Below are positions 63,500 to 64,000 of a stretch of 64,000 bases of DNA, one piece after another. The DNA is taken from assembly GCA_030770535.1 (NCBI GenBank), contig JASVEC010000037.1, forward strand, positions 1 to 64,000, written 5' to 3'. A program made the translations under genes and the position numbers. The notes beneath the pieces were generated by a model. That model was not told where the DNA came from and searched no databases. It was given only the letters and a program-made list of their open reading frames with translations. Source of the DNA: Batkoa obscura (Eukaryota > Entomophthoromycota > Entomophthoromycetes > Entomophthorales > Batkoaceae). Positions within the stretch are counted from its first letter, which is position 1, and each line of letters opens with the position of its first letter.

Positions 63500-64000
63500 A
63501 TTAAAACTAAAATTGAATTAAAAAATAAGAAGCAATTATTATTTTATAAAAATTATAATTATTTTAATTTTATAACCGGTATTTTTATACTTTGATTTTA
63601 TTGATTTCTTGCTATACCTAAAATAACTTTATGGGGTACCTTTAAGCCTTTACATTATGCACCCCTAATTTGGTGCAATAAAGAAGGTAGAAATTACTTT
63701 ATTTTCTCCACTTTAACCAATCAAATTAGTTATCCCCCATTCAGCTAGATGGGATTAAATCTAACAATCTAAGGCATGAAACCTACAATTGTAAGTCACA
63801 ACGCTTTTTCAGCAACTTTGAAATTGACCCCTTCTTTTGCATTTTCTTTTTACTATGCTTCTTGATTTATTTTTAATTGAATTATGTCCAATTAAATGCT
63901 CATTACATGGTAAAGATGTGATTAAAATCAAAAGTTTTACTTTAATACATTATTGCTTTTAAAAATTACAGTTTTATGCACTATGAAATAATAGTTTTCA
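63500..64000. other. Right-edge intergenic DNA
   Basis: About 500 bases upstream of the MARVEL-like gene. No gene or element is recognised. Confidence 0.5.

Overview
The window is a strongly AT-rich piece of nuclear DNA from a fungus with many genes that carry several short introns (mostly about 45-60 nt, GT...AG). Fungal markers are a Zn2Cys6 transcription factor, a CDC50 flippase subunit, a Siw14-type phosphatase, an Sfm1 SPOUT methyltransferase, mevalonate diphosphate decarboxylase and ELO elongases. A complex I assembly factor (CIA30), a bacterial-type mitochondrial uL14 and fumarase point to a respiring mitochondrion. A SNAPC1 subunit and high intron density argue against a budding yeast; an early-diverging lineage of zygomycete type is my inference, not a demonstrated placement.

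Layout: 1-3.3 kb holds a RAD2/XPG nuclease copy cut by the window edge. 3.5-16.5 kb is a dense gene block: tRNA-Gly, Zn2Cys6 factor, SET/MYND protein, CHL1 helicase, SEC24, CDC50, CIA30. 16.5-21.2 kb is an accessory stretch with five copies of a short terminal-inverted-repeat element (MITE), tRNA-Phe and two tandem copies of an orphan gene, one decayed. 21.6-25.7 kb carries an MDR-type oxidoreductase, NAD kinase and an MRH-domain (mannose-6-phosphate-receptor-like) membrane protein. 25.7-32.9 kb is gene-poor: a decayed WrbA-type flavoprotein gene, an Old Yellow Enzyme gene and four MITEs. 32.9-37.4 kb has mevalonate diphosphate decarboxylase, SNAPC1 and a Siw14-type phosphatase. 37.6-41.3 kb is a second, complete RAD2/XPG gene in the opposite direction, nearly identical to the first. 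42.7-49.6 kb has WDR6, SLD5 (GINS) and galactose-1-phosphate uridylyltransferase. 50-54.3 kb is a second accessory stretch: three tandem hotdog thioesterase copies (the middle one dead), four MITEs and a tRNA relic. 54.8-63.5 kb contains an ELO elongase, a G-patch protein, Sfm1, mitochondrial uL14, fumarase, a second ELO elongase and a MARVEL-like membrane protein.

The genes are ordinary, independently transcribed housekeeping genes; I see no operon-like system. The strongest unusual signals are (1) the 3.2 kb inverted duplication of RAD2/XPG with arms about 34 kb apart, (2) a family of 14 related MITEs of about 105 bp confined to intergenic DNA, one lying against a tRNA-Leu-like relic, (3) the orphan tandem pair, and (4) several conserved genes that are intact except for a one-base shift, three of them at a homopolymer, which looks more like sequence error than biology.
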